DNA of 64,000 bases. Source: Natronoarchaeum rubrum (GTDB taxonomy: Archaea > Halobacteriota > Halobacteria > Halobacteriales > Natronoarchaeaceae). The notes beneath the pieces were generated by a model, which was not told the DNA's origin, made no database searches, and saw only the letters and a list, made by a program, of their open reading frames with translations. This document shows positions 1 to 9,479 of this stretch, one piece after another (within the stretch, counting starts at the first letter, position 1; every line of letters starts with the position of its first letter). Both the position numbers and the translations under genes were made by a program. The stretch lies in contig NZ_JANHDP010000004.1 in assembly GCF_024494695.1 (NCBI RefSeq), forward strand, positions 511,197-575,196. Direction: 5' to 3'.

Positions 1-360
1 GGATGTTCCGGTAGTTCAGGCGAAGAAGAAACTGCGGTAACTCTCTGTGAATTACTAGCAGTAAACCTCACTCAGACAACCCAAACTGTAGCGGCTCGGC
101 TTACTATTGATGATGAGACAGTGTATTCAAATGAGGAAGAACTTGTAGGACGAAACGGCGAATCTGGGGATGGTCTCTTCTATGTCTCGTCTGAAGAGCT
201 TCCAGACGAACCACAAAAATATCGTGTTCAAGCGCGATTGAATGGTAAAGAGTGGGAAGAGGAATACCTCCCCGAAGTCGCACAAGAGCCAACGCGGGTT
301 CAAATCTCAATTAGAGAAGGCGTTCCACACCCACTATTTTGGACACCCCGCTGCGACTAA
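1..360 (+). CDS. Lipoprotein-like secreted protein, 5' partial
   Basis: The reading frame is open from the first base and ends with TAA at 358-360. The visible part begins GCSGSSGEEE, which looks like the end of a haloarchaeal lipobox: a cysteine after glycine, then a Ser/Glu linker. The rest is a short, probably beta-rich extracellular domain of about 100 residues. The signal peptide would lie before the window. If the lipobox reading is right, the protein is lipid-anchored on the outer face of the membrane. Function is unknown. Only the reading frame and the cysteine context are seen; the anchoring is inferred. Confidence 0.6.
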   Translation, partial: GCSGSSGEEETAVTLCELLAVNLTQTTQTVAARLTIDDETVYSNEEELVGRNGESGDGLFYVSSEELPDEPQKYRVQARLNGKEWEEEYLPEVAQEPTRVQISIREGVPHPLFWTPRCD

Positions 361-498
361 TATGCACGTGTATTGAGTGCCTGATTCGCAGCACTATGAG
401 CGAAATGATGAATTGGCGTTCTGGGGTGAATAAGATCAATCGAGACAATGGTGGTGCTTGGGGATCACGCGCTGGTTCCGGAAAGCCATCAGCCATTA

Positions 499-1566
499 TT
501 AGAGTTGAAAATCGGGATCTGACCCTCCGCATCGACCGACGGGAACCTTTTGCAATTCGAGTCGCTCGGCATCGCGTTGCAATGTGACCTTAGATCGATC
601 CATATCTGCGGTTAGCAGTCCGACCCGTGGATGATTCGATTCTAGGTATCCAATCGCCTCTTGCTGTGAGCCCTCCGGAATGGCGAGATAGACCTCCGAA
701 AAGAGTTTGGAGTCACAATAGAGTGGGAGTTGATCGTCAAGTTGCGACCGTACACGGCCGTCAAATGACGCCTTGACCTCGATCCCTCGAATCGTGGAGG
801 CGTATCTGAGTGGGTTGAACTCAGAATAGTCGCTAACCACGAGATCAGCCTGCTTCCGCTTTCCTTGTTGCCCTTTCCCCGCATGGTACTTGAGTCTGCT
901 ATCCGAGATGAGACGGTGTCGAGGCTTCGAGAACCACGATTCAGCAGCGACGAGGTCGTGAGTGGATTGATAATGGTCCCAGAGAGATGCTGTCAGCTGT
1001 GCCTCGCCGACTCGTTGCTCGAAATCGAACTGAATCGTCTCCTCACGCTGTGTTGCATCGATTGAGTATTCTAGCTGCCCGGTGAATGGGTCGTAGTTTA
1101 GCCACCCGTCTTCGGGCGTATCATCACGCCACGGCAGTTCCCATCGGTCGCGGTCGCCTACGGCGAGCACCCAGACTTCATCGAAGACGTACGTCTCATC
1201 TGCCGACGTAATGACGTCACCAATGACCGCAGTTGCGCTGGTGAGATTCTGAACAGTCTTGTTTCGATATCTATCGATCTGTGACTCGAGTTTGTGAGTT
1301 GCCTGCTTGAACTGGGATGCGGTCTTGATTTCGATACCGACGACCCGCTGGTCATCACTGCTCGTGTCGACCCAAACAAGATCGATCTGGTCTCGCCCGT
1401 CAAGCGAGACTTCGCAATAACATTCACCAGCCGAATCGAGTGCATTCGCAAGCTGATATTTGGTATTCGCTTCATCAAGCGGGCGGAGATGAAGCGGTAT
1501 GGGGTGGCGCCGCTGGGGATAGGTCGGCCCGACCTGGATGGATCCTGACCCGGACTCTGGGAACAC
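499..1566 (-). CDS. Protein with two PD-(D/E)XK-like nuclease motifs
   Basis: This is a 355-residue protein whose GTG start (1564-1566) sits about 27 nt from a TATA-like box near 1590-1600, as expected for a leaderless transcript. Two restriction-endonuclease-like cores are visible. The first has D62 then E79-I-K81 (GIEIKTAS). The second has D241 then E263-V-K265 (GIEVKAS). Each has the acid-strand-(E)xK spacing of PD-(D/E)XK enzymes, so the protein may be an internal duplication. No methyltransferase or helicase is adjacent. It could be a nuclease of a defence or repair process. The family is not recognised and the function is inferred from motifs only. Confidence 0.7.
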   Translation of the reverse strand: MFPESGSGSIQVGPTYPQRRHPIPLHLRPLDEANTKYQLANALDSAGECYCEVSLDGRDQIDLVWVDTSSDDQRVVGIEIKTASQFKQATHKLESQIDRYRNKTVQNLTSATAVIGDVITSADETYVFDEVWVLAVGDRDRWELPWRDDTPEDGWLNYDPFTGQLEYSIDATQREETIQFDFEQRVGEAQLTASLWDHYQSTHDLVAAESWFSKPRHRLISDSRLKYHAGKGQQGKRKQADLVVSDYSEFNPLRYASTIRGIEVKASFDGRVRSQLDDQLPLYCDSKLFSEVYLAIPEGSQQEAIGYLESNHPRVGLLTADMDRSKVTLQRDAERLELQKVPVGRCGGSDPDFQL

Positions 1567-1586
1567 GAACGAGAAAACCGACTGTA

Positions 1587-1600
1587 GACTAATAAATGGT
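1587..1600. promoter_or_regulatory. Shared TATA-like region between divergent genes
   Basis: The AT-rich stretch around ctaataaatggtttt lies between the divergent genes starting near 1566 (minus) and 1644 (plus). Its spacing to the minus GTG start fits a leaderless transcript. It overlaps the possible ATG at 1596, one reason to prefer the ATG at 1644 for the plus-strand gene. Confidence 0.4.
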
Positions 1601-1643
1601 TTTACACATTGGCGAACTCAAAGGGTGGGTACTGACGACCACT

Positions 1644-2213
1644 ATGGATCATCCCTCTGTCGAACTCAAACTTCCGCTCGACGGCAAAACGCACAGCGTC
1701 GAAATCCCACAGGCGACGACGCTGTTCTTCTGGAATGCCCTTGTGCCAGGCACAGCTGATCGGCTCAGTCCCGTAGAAAGTGATCAGGGATACAATCAGC
1801 TCTGTGTAGCAAGAGAACTAGTCGACCTCATCTCGTGGAGGATCACACTCCCAGACGATCACAAACCACTTCTCGATGAAGTATACCGACGAAACGGGTA
1901 CAGGGGGTGTGCGTGGTGGATTGCGTGTGACCCTATTGAGCTCCCGGCGTCGATCGAGGTCACATTCGAGAGTATAGGAGAGTGCCCGACGATCGATGGG
2001 GAACCTGTTGTCCTCTGGACTACTGATGGAGAACCGATCGAGTGGAGAACAACCATCACAAGCACGATCGAACTTGTTCCCTCATCTACGCCGGCAAGCC
2101 AATTCCCAACGCGTCAAGAACGCCTCTGGAATCGGCATACCGTGTACGTGCCTAACTGGACGTCGACTGGTGAGGAGTTCAATCTTGAGTCTTCGTCACG
2201 AGAATCTCTCTGA
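1644..2213 (+). CDS. Hypothetical protein
   Basis: This is a 189-residue protein with no family I recognise. The N-terminus (MDHPSVELKLPLDGK) looks like a beta-strand-rich domain, and the C-terminus is Ser/Thr rich. No membrane segment or signal peptide is apparent. An in-frame ATG at 1596 would add 16 residues, but it overlaps the probable TATA box of this intergenic region, so 1644 is preferred. It is divergent from the double-nuclease-motif gene, so the two could be co-regulated; no functional link is shown. Confidence 0.55.
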   Translation: MDHPSVELKLPLDGKTHSVEIPQATTLFFWNALVPGTADRLSPVESDQGYNQLCVARELVDLISWRITLPDDHKPLLDEVYRRNGYRGCAWWIACDPIELPASIEVTFESIGECPTIDGEPVVLWTTDGEPIEWRTTITSTIELVPSSTPASQFPTRQERLWNRHTVYVPNWTSTGEEFNLESSSRESL

Positions 2214-2693
2214 CCGAATCCGTGCGGCCTGAACAGCAAGTTGTCGTAACACCGGAGTGCGTCGTTGATGAGCGTTCTCGTACGCGACACAGGCCTGTGG
2301 TCTCGGTGTCGGAGATCGAGACGATCCCGGCGTTGAGGAGGTCCACATTAGGTGGTTCGAGTCGTTGTTTCGGAGTCAGCTCGGACGATACAGTCGAGTG
2401 ATCGCTATCGTTGGACACTGGTTATCGCCTCCGCCCGTCGAGGCGATAGAAAATCTGGGCTCGCCACACACTGTACTTCGTTCCAATAGCAGCCACCACC
2501 ACATACCGACCCCTGGTGGATCGAAAGGGCGAGGGGCACTCGACAACCCCCGACGACGAAAGCACTGCAGGCCGCGGTGCGGCCGAAGCGCATGGTTCGA
2601 AAGAGCGCTTTGCGCTCTTTCGTCATCCCGAAAGACCAGTGGTCTTTCGGGCGACAGCGAGTCGCGGGTGTCGAGCGTTTCGAGGGCTTTCAG
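2214..2693. other. Degenerate region without an intact gene
   Basis: No convincing gene lies here. Short open frames exist on both strands but lack family resemblance. The right part (2500-2690) is GC-rich with tandem hairpins and runs in frame into the broken ABC permease gene. The left part (about 2220-2350) has a minus-strand stretch that looks faintly coding and may be an old remnant. The block reads as a rearrangement scar. Confidence 0.45.
2598..2665. repeat. Three tandem short-loop hairpins
   Basis: Two perfect 11-bp inverted repeats follow each other. The first has arms CGAAAGAGCGC (2598-2608) and 2612-2622 around a TTT loop. The second has arms CCCGAAAGACC (2627-2637) and 2641-2651 around AGT. 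A third 5-bp stem, GCGAC/GTCGC, occupies 2651-2665. They sit exactly where the permease homology breaks off. Confidence 0.85.
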
Positions 2694-2888
2694 GCGGTAA
2701 TCGACACCTTCGTTCCACTGTATCATCCTCACGAACTCTTCGTCACCGCAGTACTCGACGGCGACGTTGCATCGGGACACCTCCTTCCCACGCTCGGCTG
2801 GGTGCTCGGATTACTCGTCATCGCGTTCGTTGCCTACGGGCGTGCGGCTGGGAACGGCTGGCTCACATCGAACGGAGGCTCAGCATGA
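2694..2888 (+). pseudogene. ABC-2 permease, C-terminal fragment
   Basis: The frame encodes the last ~65 residues of an ABC-2 type permease: an extracytoplasmic loop (AVIDTFVPLYHPHELF), one hydrophobic helix (LGWVLGLLVIAFVAYG) and a short tail. The stop overlaps the ATG of the next permease gene (ATGA), the usual coupling in such operons. Upstream of 2694 the frame stays open but reads into hairpin sequence with no permease character. The other helices and the ATPase gene are missing, so the transporter is broken. Confidence 0.7.
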
Positions 2889-3616
2889 CCCGCGTCGGTG
2901 CCGCCCTCCGAAGTGGAGCAACGGAACTCCGTCGGACGCCGTTACTCCTCGCACTTCTCGTGTTCGCGCCCGCCTACGTCATTTACCTCTTCACGCTCGT
3001 CGCGCCCGAGGGAACCGCCGTTGTCCACCTTGGAGACGAGATCGTACGGACGCCGCTTGCCGAGGCATTCCCGGCGTTCACCACGCCGATGACAGCGGCG
3101 TTACTGTCAGGCATCACTGGGCTATTCCTGATGCACAGCTCAGCGCTCGCGGACTCGCGGCTCGTTGTCGCCGGCTACCGCGCCCACCAGGTCGTCCTCG
3201 CTCGACTCGGGCTCCTGCTCGGCGTTGCGGCCGTTGCGACAGGCGTCTCCGTCGGCGTGATGCTCACCGCGTTCGAACCGGAACACCTCGGCTGGTTCGT
3301 CGTGGGTGCCGGTCTCACAGCACTCGTTTACGGAATGGTCGGCGTGCTCGCAGGCGTCCTCCTAGCGCGCATCACTGGCGTGTACCTCATCCTCTTCGGT
3401 TCGATGATCGACCTCTTCATCTTCCAGAATCCCCTCGCAACCGACCCGCCAGCCGCCGCCCAGTTCCTCCCCGGCCACTACCCGCTCCGTGTCGCAATGG
3501 AAGCTGGCTTCACTGGAACAGTAGAGATTGCGTCGATCGGATGGACGCTCCTCTACCTCGGCATCCTCACTGCCATCGCAACCTGGGCCTTCTATCGAGA
3601 GATGAACGTCACCTGA
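2885..3616 (+). CDS. ABC-2 type transporter permease
   Basis: This 243-residue protein has about six hydrophobic helices. The first (LLLALLVFAPAYVIYLF) follows a short cytoplasmic N-terminus, then comes an extracytoplasmic loop and five more helices, the layout of ABC-2 export permeases. The start is fixed by the ATGA overlap with the upstream permease fragment. It would need an ATP-binding subunit, which is absent, and its partner permease is truncated, so it is probably orphaned. The substrate cannot be told; pairs like this often export small molecules or peptides. Confidence 0.8.
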   Translation: MTRVGAALRSGATELRRTPLLLALLVFAPAYVIYLFTLVAPEGTAVVHLGDEIVRTPLAEAFPAFTTPMTAALLSGITGLFLMHSSALADSRLVVAGYRAHQVVLARLGLLLGVAAVATGVSVGVMLTAFEPEHLGWFVVGAGLTALVYGMVGVLAGVLLARITGVYLILFGSMIDLFIFQNPLATDPPAAAQFLPGHYPLRVAMEAGFTGTVEIASIGWTLLYLGILTAIATWAFYREMNVT

Positions 3617-3809
3617 TTCAGCACGCGATCACGAGCATCAGAGATTTCTGGGAGAAAATACGGCGCTAGGTAGACACCTCTAATGAGTAATTGATGACTC
3701 ACCGTCCTCCAAGGAGAAAACATCAGCAGAGCTATGAGATTGTCTATAGGATGTATATTCCATATAACTATAGACAAATTTAAGTAGGAATGCAGGATCT
3801 ATTTCCCCC

Positions 3810-4697
3810 ATGACCGACGGACCGTCACTAGAGATACCGACGGGCCCGCAAGAGACGTACGACCGGGACTCGGGGATCGTTCCGCCACCATTGCCGCCCG
3901 ACGACCCAGAGGCTTGGTACGCACCAGATATCTGTGAACAGTATGAGTTACACCCCGGCGTAGTCGCAACAATCCGTGACTGCGACAAGGCGTTCGAATA
4001 CGAGGTTCGCGAGCCGATGCTATCGTCATCCGATGCAACAGCACTGGCAGATATCAAATGCCACTTCAGTGATGCGAACCTGACGCGACCCCTGACTCGA
4101 GAAGGGACTGTCGAGCGCATGGCAGCCGGTTTCGATCCAAAGTACCAACAGGTTCTGGACAGACTACTCCAGTGTTCCTCGGCAGCTCGGCGACGGATAA
4201 CCTACCATGCACTTCGGGAATTACGCTGCCTTCGCGATTTGACGCCACTGGCGCTAGACGATCGGATAGAAGTCGCCGATGTCGCCGAAGACAGGCTGAC
4301 CGTCCACACTGAGGATTACGCACCGGCAAAGACGAAATTCGAGACGGACCCCTCGTATCTCGATCGGTTCGTCAGTGAGCGGTTGACGACATACACTGTT
4401 TCTTTCCAGGAGTTCGAGATCCCGGTCGTAATATACCGTGAAAACCTGCTCGGTCGCGACACGTTCACGACAAAGTATGCCGTTCAGGAACCCGACTTGC
4501 TGCCCGGCGATGAGAACCTCATCGAGGAGTGCAAAGATCGGATCTGGGAGTCGAACGTCGACGGATTGGTTGACGATCGAAACGCGTTCGTCCGCGATCG
4601 GGCGCGAACGTTCCTCTCACGCCAGCTGACGGCCCGTCGAACGCGGGCGACTACAACGGTGTGGTCTTCCAGTTCATCTGTAGACACGCGGTCGTAG
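3810..4697 (+). pseudogene. Truncated archaeal type II/IV secretion ATPase (N-terminal part)
   Basis: The ATG at 3810 lies about 30 nt after a TATA-like box (aatttaagta, 3776-3786), suggesting a leaderless transcript. The N-terminal ~280 residues resemble the accessory region of haloarchaeal GspE/PilB-type ATPases: a basic-acidic N-domain, then KYAVQEPDLLPGDENL, akin to the 'Y-V-EP-L' segment before the ATPase core. The frame then runs into an Arg/Thr/Ser tail and stops. No Walker A or B motif is present here or downstream, so the catalytic core is lost. Such ATPases drive pilus assembly; this one cannot. Family assignment is moderate. Confidence 0.5.
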
Positions 4698-5072
4698 ATC
4701 ATCGTGACCTGCGATCACGAGAAGCAGCACTGCGGAAAACCAGTCTGGAGAACCATACATCGTTAGCTCTCTTTCGCGCCCGGACACACCGTCACTTCGG
4801 AGCGCTGGCCGCTGATCGTGTCGATCCAGATCAGCGTAGGACCACTGTCGGTTCGGATATTGAAGTCATCGGCGATGATAGCTATGGCTGCTGTCCGGTT
4901 TGTCGTTTGGTTCGTTGTGGCGCTTGCTCCAGTTATGCTGTCAAGCAGTTCGCTGTCATTGCTATTCACAGCATATTCGGGGGAACTGATTCAACGAACT
5001 GTTCATTTCTCCATCCAAAATGGAAAATATTATGTTCTAAAAATAGAAAACCGCTCTGTGGAGGCAATAAGC
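4698..5072. other. Region between truncated ATPase and toxin gene
   Basis: No supported gene. The first half keeps the GC-rich style of the upstream remnant; from about 4980 the sequence becomes AT-rich like the downstream toxin gene, so a recombination boundary may lie here. A purine-rich Shine-Dalgarno motif (GGAGG, 5060-5064) sits just before the toxin start. Confidence 0.5.
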
Positions 5073-8000
5073 ATGAATTTGATAGATAAAATAAATCCGT
5101 CAAGAGACATAATAGAAAGATTTATCGCAGTTTTATTTGCGATCCTAATGGTCGTATCGCTGATTACGATGCCAGTTCTTGGAGATTCACCAAACGGAAC
5201 TTCCGTCGACAGTACAACCACTCCGGACGGCGAAAATCACCTTTTTGGGATTAGCGATAGCCCTCCAAGACAGGATAAGGGTAAGCCGGGAAATCCTGGC
5301 AATGGGCCACCCAGTAAAGGCAACGGTCCGCCAGGGCAGGATAAGGGTAAGTCGGGGAATAACGGCAAGGGGCCATCTGACAAGGCCAATGGCCCTCCCA
5401 AGCAAGATCTTGATACCGACATCGTCTTGCCAAAGTACGATCATAATGTAACCTCCTCGGTCGATGCTCATCAGCGTGCTACTGATAATCTAAAGGAATT
5501 GGATACTTCGGATGGTGCTAAGAAAACAATCGATGATATCATCACCAACCTGAATGACTCAGCAGCAGTATATCACGATCAAATTTACGTTGATTCCCGC
5601 GCTGCTTTTGAGCATAAAAAGAGGGCTCAGGAAGGGCTAAAAACACTCAGCGTTGAACACGAAGTTGACGAGGAGGATGTCGTTCAGAACACAAGTGAAC
5701 TCATCTATGATACCAGCAATCTCAGTGCCCGGCTAACAGTCCAGAACGCAGCAGACGCGTTTGAAAAACATGAGGATGAGTTCGACAACCCTGGGCAACG
5801 GCGGCAGGCCGAACGCCATCTCGCTAACGCTATTCGGGCCCTCAAACGAGCTAACGATGCGGTTGAAAAAGGTGCACTCCAACGGGGTCGGTCTGGTGGC
5901 AGTTTGAAGTCTTCAATTCAATCGCACCAGAACGCCATCAACCATCATCGGACTGCTGTCCACCAAGCAAACAAGGTCTTCAATGCTGTTGAAGACGCAA
6001 CTGAGCCAAGGCTCTCCCTCTCCCAGAAGGGGGCGTTCGAGAAGGATGGCGAAATTTTCGCATTCGTTCGTGCCAATCTTTCGGATGCTCGGACCTACCG
6101 ATATGGGAACGCGACGGTGACAGCAACGGCAGAAGATGGCACGAGTCTCAACGCTAGTCCGGTAAGCCTTAGAACAGAAACAACTGATGTGACCGTTTCG
6201 TCAGGGCTGGTGGTCATTCCCCTCGGTTCTGAGCCAACAAACGCGACTGTAACAGTCGAAGCAACGACAGAAGGTGATCTTGAACGACGTGCTGAATCCC
6301 AACTTGAGGTCGTCGTCAGCCAGAACGACATCATCTCCGAGCCACCTGCAGATGATGAATACAACGAGGTAGGCGTTCGCAATGAGGAAACTGGCGTCTC
6401 GGTGGATGTCGGTGGAGAAGGCCTTCGTGAGACCGATATCCAGGTGACAAATGAAACACCTCGTGCTGAGCCGAACTTCAAGGCGGGTCCAATGGTCCGT
6501 ATTCAAAACCGGACGGATGTTGACGAAGCGAGAGTTACTATCCCCCTCGCAGAAGATGTTGATCCATCGGAGAAACTCTCGGTATACAAATGGGATCCTG
6601 ACGATTCTTCTGGATGGACCAAGATCAACACGACAATTGATTCCGAGAATCGAACCGCAACTGCGAACGTAAGCTCGTTCTCCTATTTCTCCGTGTTCCG
6701 CATTGATGAGTGGAACGGATATACTACGTCAACAATTACGCTGGAAGATCGCCATCTTGTTAATGAAAGTGATGGTTCCAAAGGCAGTGGAACAGCAAAG
6801 TCGCTAGATCTGATGCTCGTCGTCGACGAGAGCGGGTCAATGGGCGGATCGCGAATCTACAGCGCACGCGTAGCCAGCAAACGCTTTGTGGGTGGTCTTC
6901 TAGAGGACGATCGAGTTGGACTTGTAGGATACTCGTATGGATCCACCCTACACCACGGGCTTACCACGAACCACGACCAACTCAACGAGAGTGCCAATTC
7001 ATTGTCGGCCGGTGGGAGTACCAACACAGGGGCCGGACTGAAAGAGGCTCTAACAGAGATCGAAACCAATGGAGAGAGCGACCGGAAGCCAGTCATCATT
7101 CTTCTGTCAGATGGAAAAACTAACCTTGGTCCTGATCCAGTTGGTATCGCAAAGGAAGCTTCTAATAAGGGTATTGAGATCAGTACTGTCGGTCTAGGGA
7201 ATTCAGTTGACGAGAACGAGCTTCAAGCAATTGCAGATCGAACTGGAGGAGATTATTATCACGCAGTGTCTTCCGGGGACCTTCCAGATGTCTTCCAGCG
7301 AGTCGCGGAGGAACAGACTAGCACGCAACTTCGCGACACCAATGATGACGGAATCCCCGATGCTGTTGCAGAGGCAAGTCCGCCAATCTCCACTGGGCCC
7401 GCCGTATACGAACAGGCTTCAGTTGAGATTGATCCGATTATGACGGATAGCAGTGGTGATGGACTGCTAGACAATGAGTCGATTGAGTATAACCATCGGG
7501 TATTCGAGGAAGATGGTGAACTGAAGTTGGAAGCGGAAATCGACGATATGGATGCCTACCCACTTCGGTGGGATAGCGATGGGGATGGATTGTCTGACCA
7601 TGAGGAGGTCCAGTTAGGGACGAACCCAATGAGTCCAGACACATCCGGTGATGGCCTGATTGACCTGGCCGACCCATCACCGACTGAGGAAACCCGTCCA
7701 CCGGTCGTTAGGTATGCCTCCTGGGATATTAACGATCTGACCAAATATCCAACGACAGCAATCACTATAACTGATAGCTTTACAGTTAAAGCAGAACCCA
7801 CTGGCTCAGCAGACCAGATTGAGTCCATTAAGGTCGATCAGTATGTTGATTCACGCTTCCCTGGGAGAACAGGTTGGTATAACCGAACGTTGGACATCAA
7901 GGAAGCAGATGAAGATGGAGTATTCTATGGTACAACGAGCTTCGGTAAGCTGGGATCGAACCCAGATCGGGTCATAATCAGAGTCACTGATGAGGATGGG

Positions 8001-9479
8001 AATCAAGTTCGGATCAACCATGACGTTACTGAAGATCAAGCAGATGTACAGGTACTGACCGGTAGCCTCGTGGCAAGTGCCCCTGCGCGGGCTGCGAGTA
8101 GGTATACACTCCCCCTACGAGCGAACCCGTATGTACTCGGTGGAACGGCCGCTGCAAGCGGGGGATATCTTGTCTATTCGGAAACTATGGCTGGATCAGC
8201 TGAGGGGGAGCGACTTGAGCGGCGGATCCATCAGCCTGTTCCAGCCACCGGTGAGATCAACAGTTGGGAACGGGATGGTGTAGAAATCACGCTACCCAGT
8301 GGCGCAGAGTACGACGAGGAAGTTCTCGATCGTAATCGCCGCCATGGCTGGGAACAGATCAAAGATCTACCCGGAATCAACGATCAAGAAGATGTCGGTG
8401 AAGTCATCGAAGACGGTGAGCGCCATCCCGGATTTGGTGAGTACGATGTCCTTTTGAATGAGGAAACTGCTCTCTGGATCCACGAGGAAACGATTATCTT
8501 CGGCACGGAAGTCAGTCAGACAATTACCGAGGAAGAAGAGGAAATTGCAGAAGAGGTTGAGGAACGGACTGAGGAAAGTGAGAAAACCGAGAAAATCGAC
8601 CGTGAAGAAGTCAAAGAGGAAATCCAAGATGGCAACCCCCACCTCAGAGATTTCAAAGGGTTGTTCGACTCCTACACGTATCAAATCTCTAAAGCAGTCA
8701 GAGTTACGATCCAGTACGGACCTTCAGCAGTATACCAGTGGCATATCGAGATTCAAGATGATGACGAAGATCCAGACCGTCAGTGCGCTCTAAATGCAGA
8801 TGATATAGACATGTCTGTTGATTCTGTATCTGATCGGTCATTCGCATCCGCTGGTTCTGAGTACAAGGAGTTCGAGGGCACGTTCGAGAAGACAAAAGAC
8901 CCTGTTGAAACCCGTCTTAAGTGTGCAATAGATCCTAACTCAGTAGTTCAGACATATGCGGATGACCCAACAGACATTACAGATGGAAGTATTGGCGAAA
9001 ATGTCTCCGTTGAATTCGTTCGGGAACGAGGCCATGAGCTTAAATGGCCAGAAGGTGGCTTTGAGAAAGGCGACGCCTCGGAGATTGGGCCTGACATTAT
9101 TGCATATGATGAAGAAAATGATGAGTGGGTAGTCATTGAAGCAAAAACTACAACGAGTACAGATGCCGTGGGGATCGGATTATTGAATACCGATGCATAT
9201 GATGGTTCACCGCAGCTATCGGATGACTGGATTGAAAATAGCTTGAATGAGCTAAATAGTAATGGTAAGTTAGATGATGGGTTCGTGAGTGACCTTGAAC
9301 AAGCGCTTGACAGAGGAAATGTCAGAAAAGAGGTTGTTCTTGTAAGGGATGTTAATGGGGCAGGACATAGAACTCTGACAGAACCCTTGGGAGACAGGAC
9401 CGACATCAGTATTGACAGAGTTGTTGGTGTTGATCAGGTTACGATCGTTGAATTACAGGCAACAGAGGCAAACCAATGA
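5073..9479 (+). CDS. Secreted vWA / TSP3-repeat protein with C-terminal nuclease-like domain (probable polymorphic toxin)
   Basis: A 1468-residue secreted protein. The ATG at 5073 is chosen because GGAGG lies 8 nt upstream and it opens directly onto a signal-type helix (FIAVLFAILMVVSLITMPVLG). Then come a Gly/Pro/Lys-rich linker (about 60-110), helical and beta regions, a von Willebrand A domain with MIDAS residues D585-x-S-x-S589 (DESGSMGGS), and at least four DxDxDG-type calcium repeats (about 755-870, e.g. DSDGDGLSDHEE). A Glu-rich coiled stretch follows. The C-terminus carries a PD-(D/E)XK-like core: P-D1341 and E1356-A-K1358 (VVIEAKTT). Its stop overlaps an Imm49-like gene. The layout matches secreted polymorphic toxins with a variable toxic tip. 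Nuclease activity and secretion are inferred. Sequence is AT-richer than its neighbours. Confidence 0.8.
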   Translation: MNLIDKINPSRDIIERFIAVLFAILMVVSLITMPVLGDSPNGTSVDSTTTPDGENHLFGISDSPPRQDKGKPGNPGNGPPSKGNGPPGQDKGKSGNNGKGPSDKANGPPKQDLDTDIVLPKYDHNVTSSVDAHQRATDNLKELDTSDGAKKTIDDIITNLNDSAAVYHDQIYVDSRAAFEHKKRAQEGLKTLSVEHEVDEEDVVQNTSELIYDTSNLSARLTVQNAADAFEKHEDEFDNPGQRRQAERHLANAIRALKRANDAVEKGALQRGRSGGSLKSSIQSHQNAINHHRTAVHQANKVFNAVEDATEPRLSLSQKGAFEKDGEIFAFVRANLSDARTYRYGNATVTATAEDGTSLNASPVSLRTETTDVTVSSGLVVIPLGSEPTNATVTVEATTEGDLERRAESQLEVVVSQNDIISEPPADDEYNEVGVRNEETGVSVDVGGEGLRETDIQVTNETPRAEPNFKAGPMVRIQNRTDVDEARVTIPLAEDVDPSEKLSVYKWDPDDSSGWTKINTTIDSENRTATANVSSFSYFSVFRIDEWNGYTTSTITLEDRHLVNESDGSKGSGTAKSLDLMLVVDESGSMGGSRIYSARVASKRFVGGLLEDDRVGLVGYSYGSTLHHGLTTNHDQLNESANSLSAGGSTNTGAGLKEALTEIETNGESDRKPVIILLSDGKTNLGPDPVGIAKEASNKGIEISTVGLGNSVDENELQAIADRTGGDYYHAVSSGDLPDVFQRVAEEQTSTQLRDTNDDGIPDAVAEASPPISTGPAVYEQASVEIDPIMTDSSGDGLLDNESIEYNHRVFEEDGELKLEAEIDDMDAYPLRWDSDGDGLSDHEEVQLGTNPMSPDTSGDGLIDLADPSPTEETRPPVVRYASWDINDLTKYPTTAITITDSFTVKAEPTGSADQIESIKVDQYVDSRFPGRTGWYNRTLDIKEADEDGVFYGTTSFGKLGSNPDRVIIRVTDEDGNQVRINHDVTEDQADVQVLTGSLVASAPARAASRYTLPLRANPYVLGGTAAASGGYLVYSETMAGSAEGERLERRIHQPVPATGEINSWERDGVEITLPSGAEYDEEVLDRNRRHGWEQIKDLPGINDQEDVGEVIEDGERHPGFGEYDVLLNEETALWIHEETIIFGTEVSQTITEEEEEIAEEVEERTEESEKTEKIDREEVKEEIQDGNPHLRDFKGLFDSYTYQISKAVRVTIQYGPSAVYQWHIEIQDDDEDPDRQCALNADDIDMSVDSVSDRSFASAGSEYKEFEGTFEKTKDPVETRLKCAIDPNSVVQTYADDPTDITDGSIGENVSVEFVRERGHELKWPEGGFEKGDASEIGPDIIAYDEENDEWVVIEAKTTTSTDAVGIGLLNTDAYDGSPQLSDDWIENSLNELNSNGKLDDGFVSDLEQALDRGNVRKEVVLVRDVNGAGHRTLTEPLGDRTDISIDRVVGVDQVTIVELQATEANQ

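Noticed and set aside
2376..2780. Minus-strand 134-residue frame over the hairpin block
   Set aside because: Its frame is a shadow of palindromic GC-rich sequence; the plus strand holds real permease sequence at its right end.
4763..4969. Minus-strand 68-residue frame with a Thr/Asn-rich composition and a IIADDFNIRTDSGPTL segment
   Set aside because: It looks somewhat coding but has no family match that I recognise, no promoter or start signal, and lies in a boundary region; not supported as a gene.
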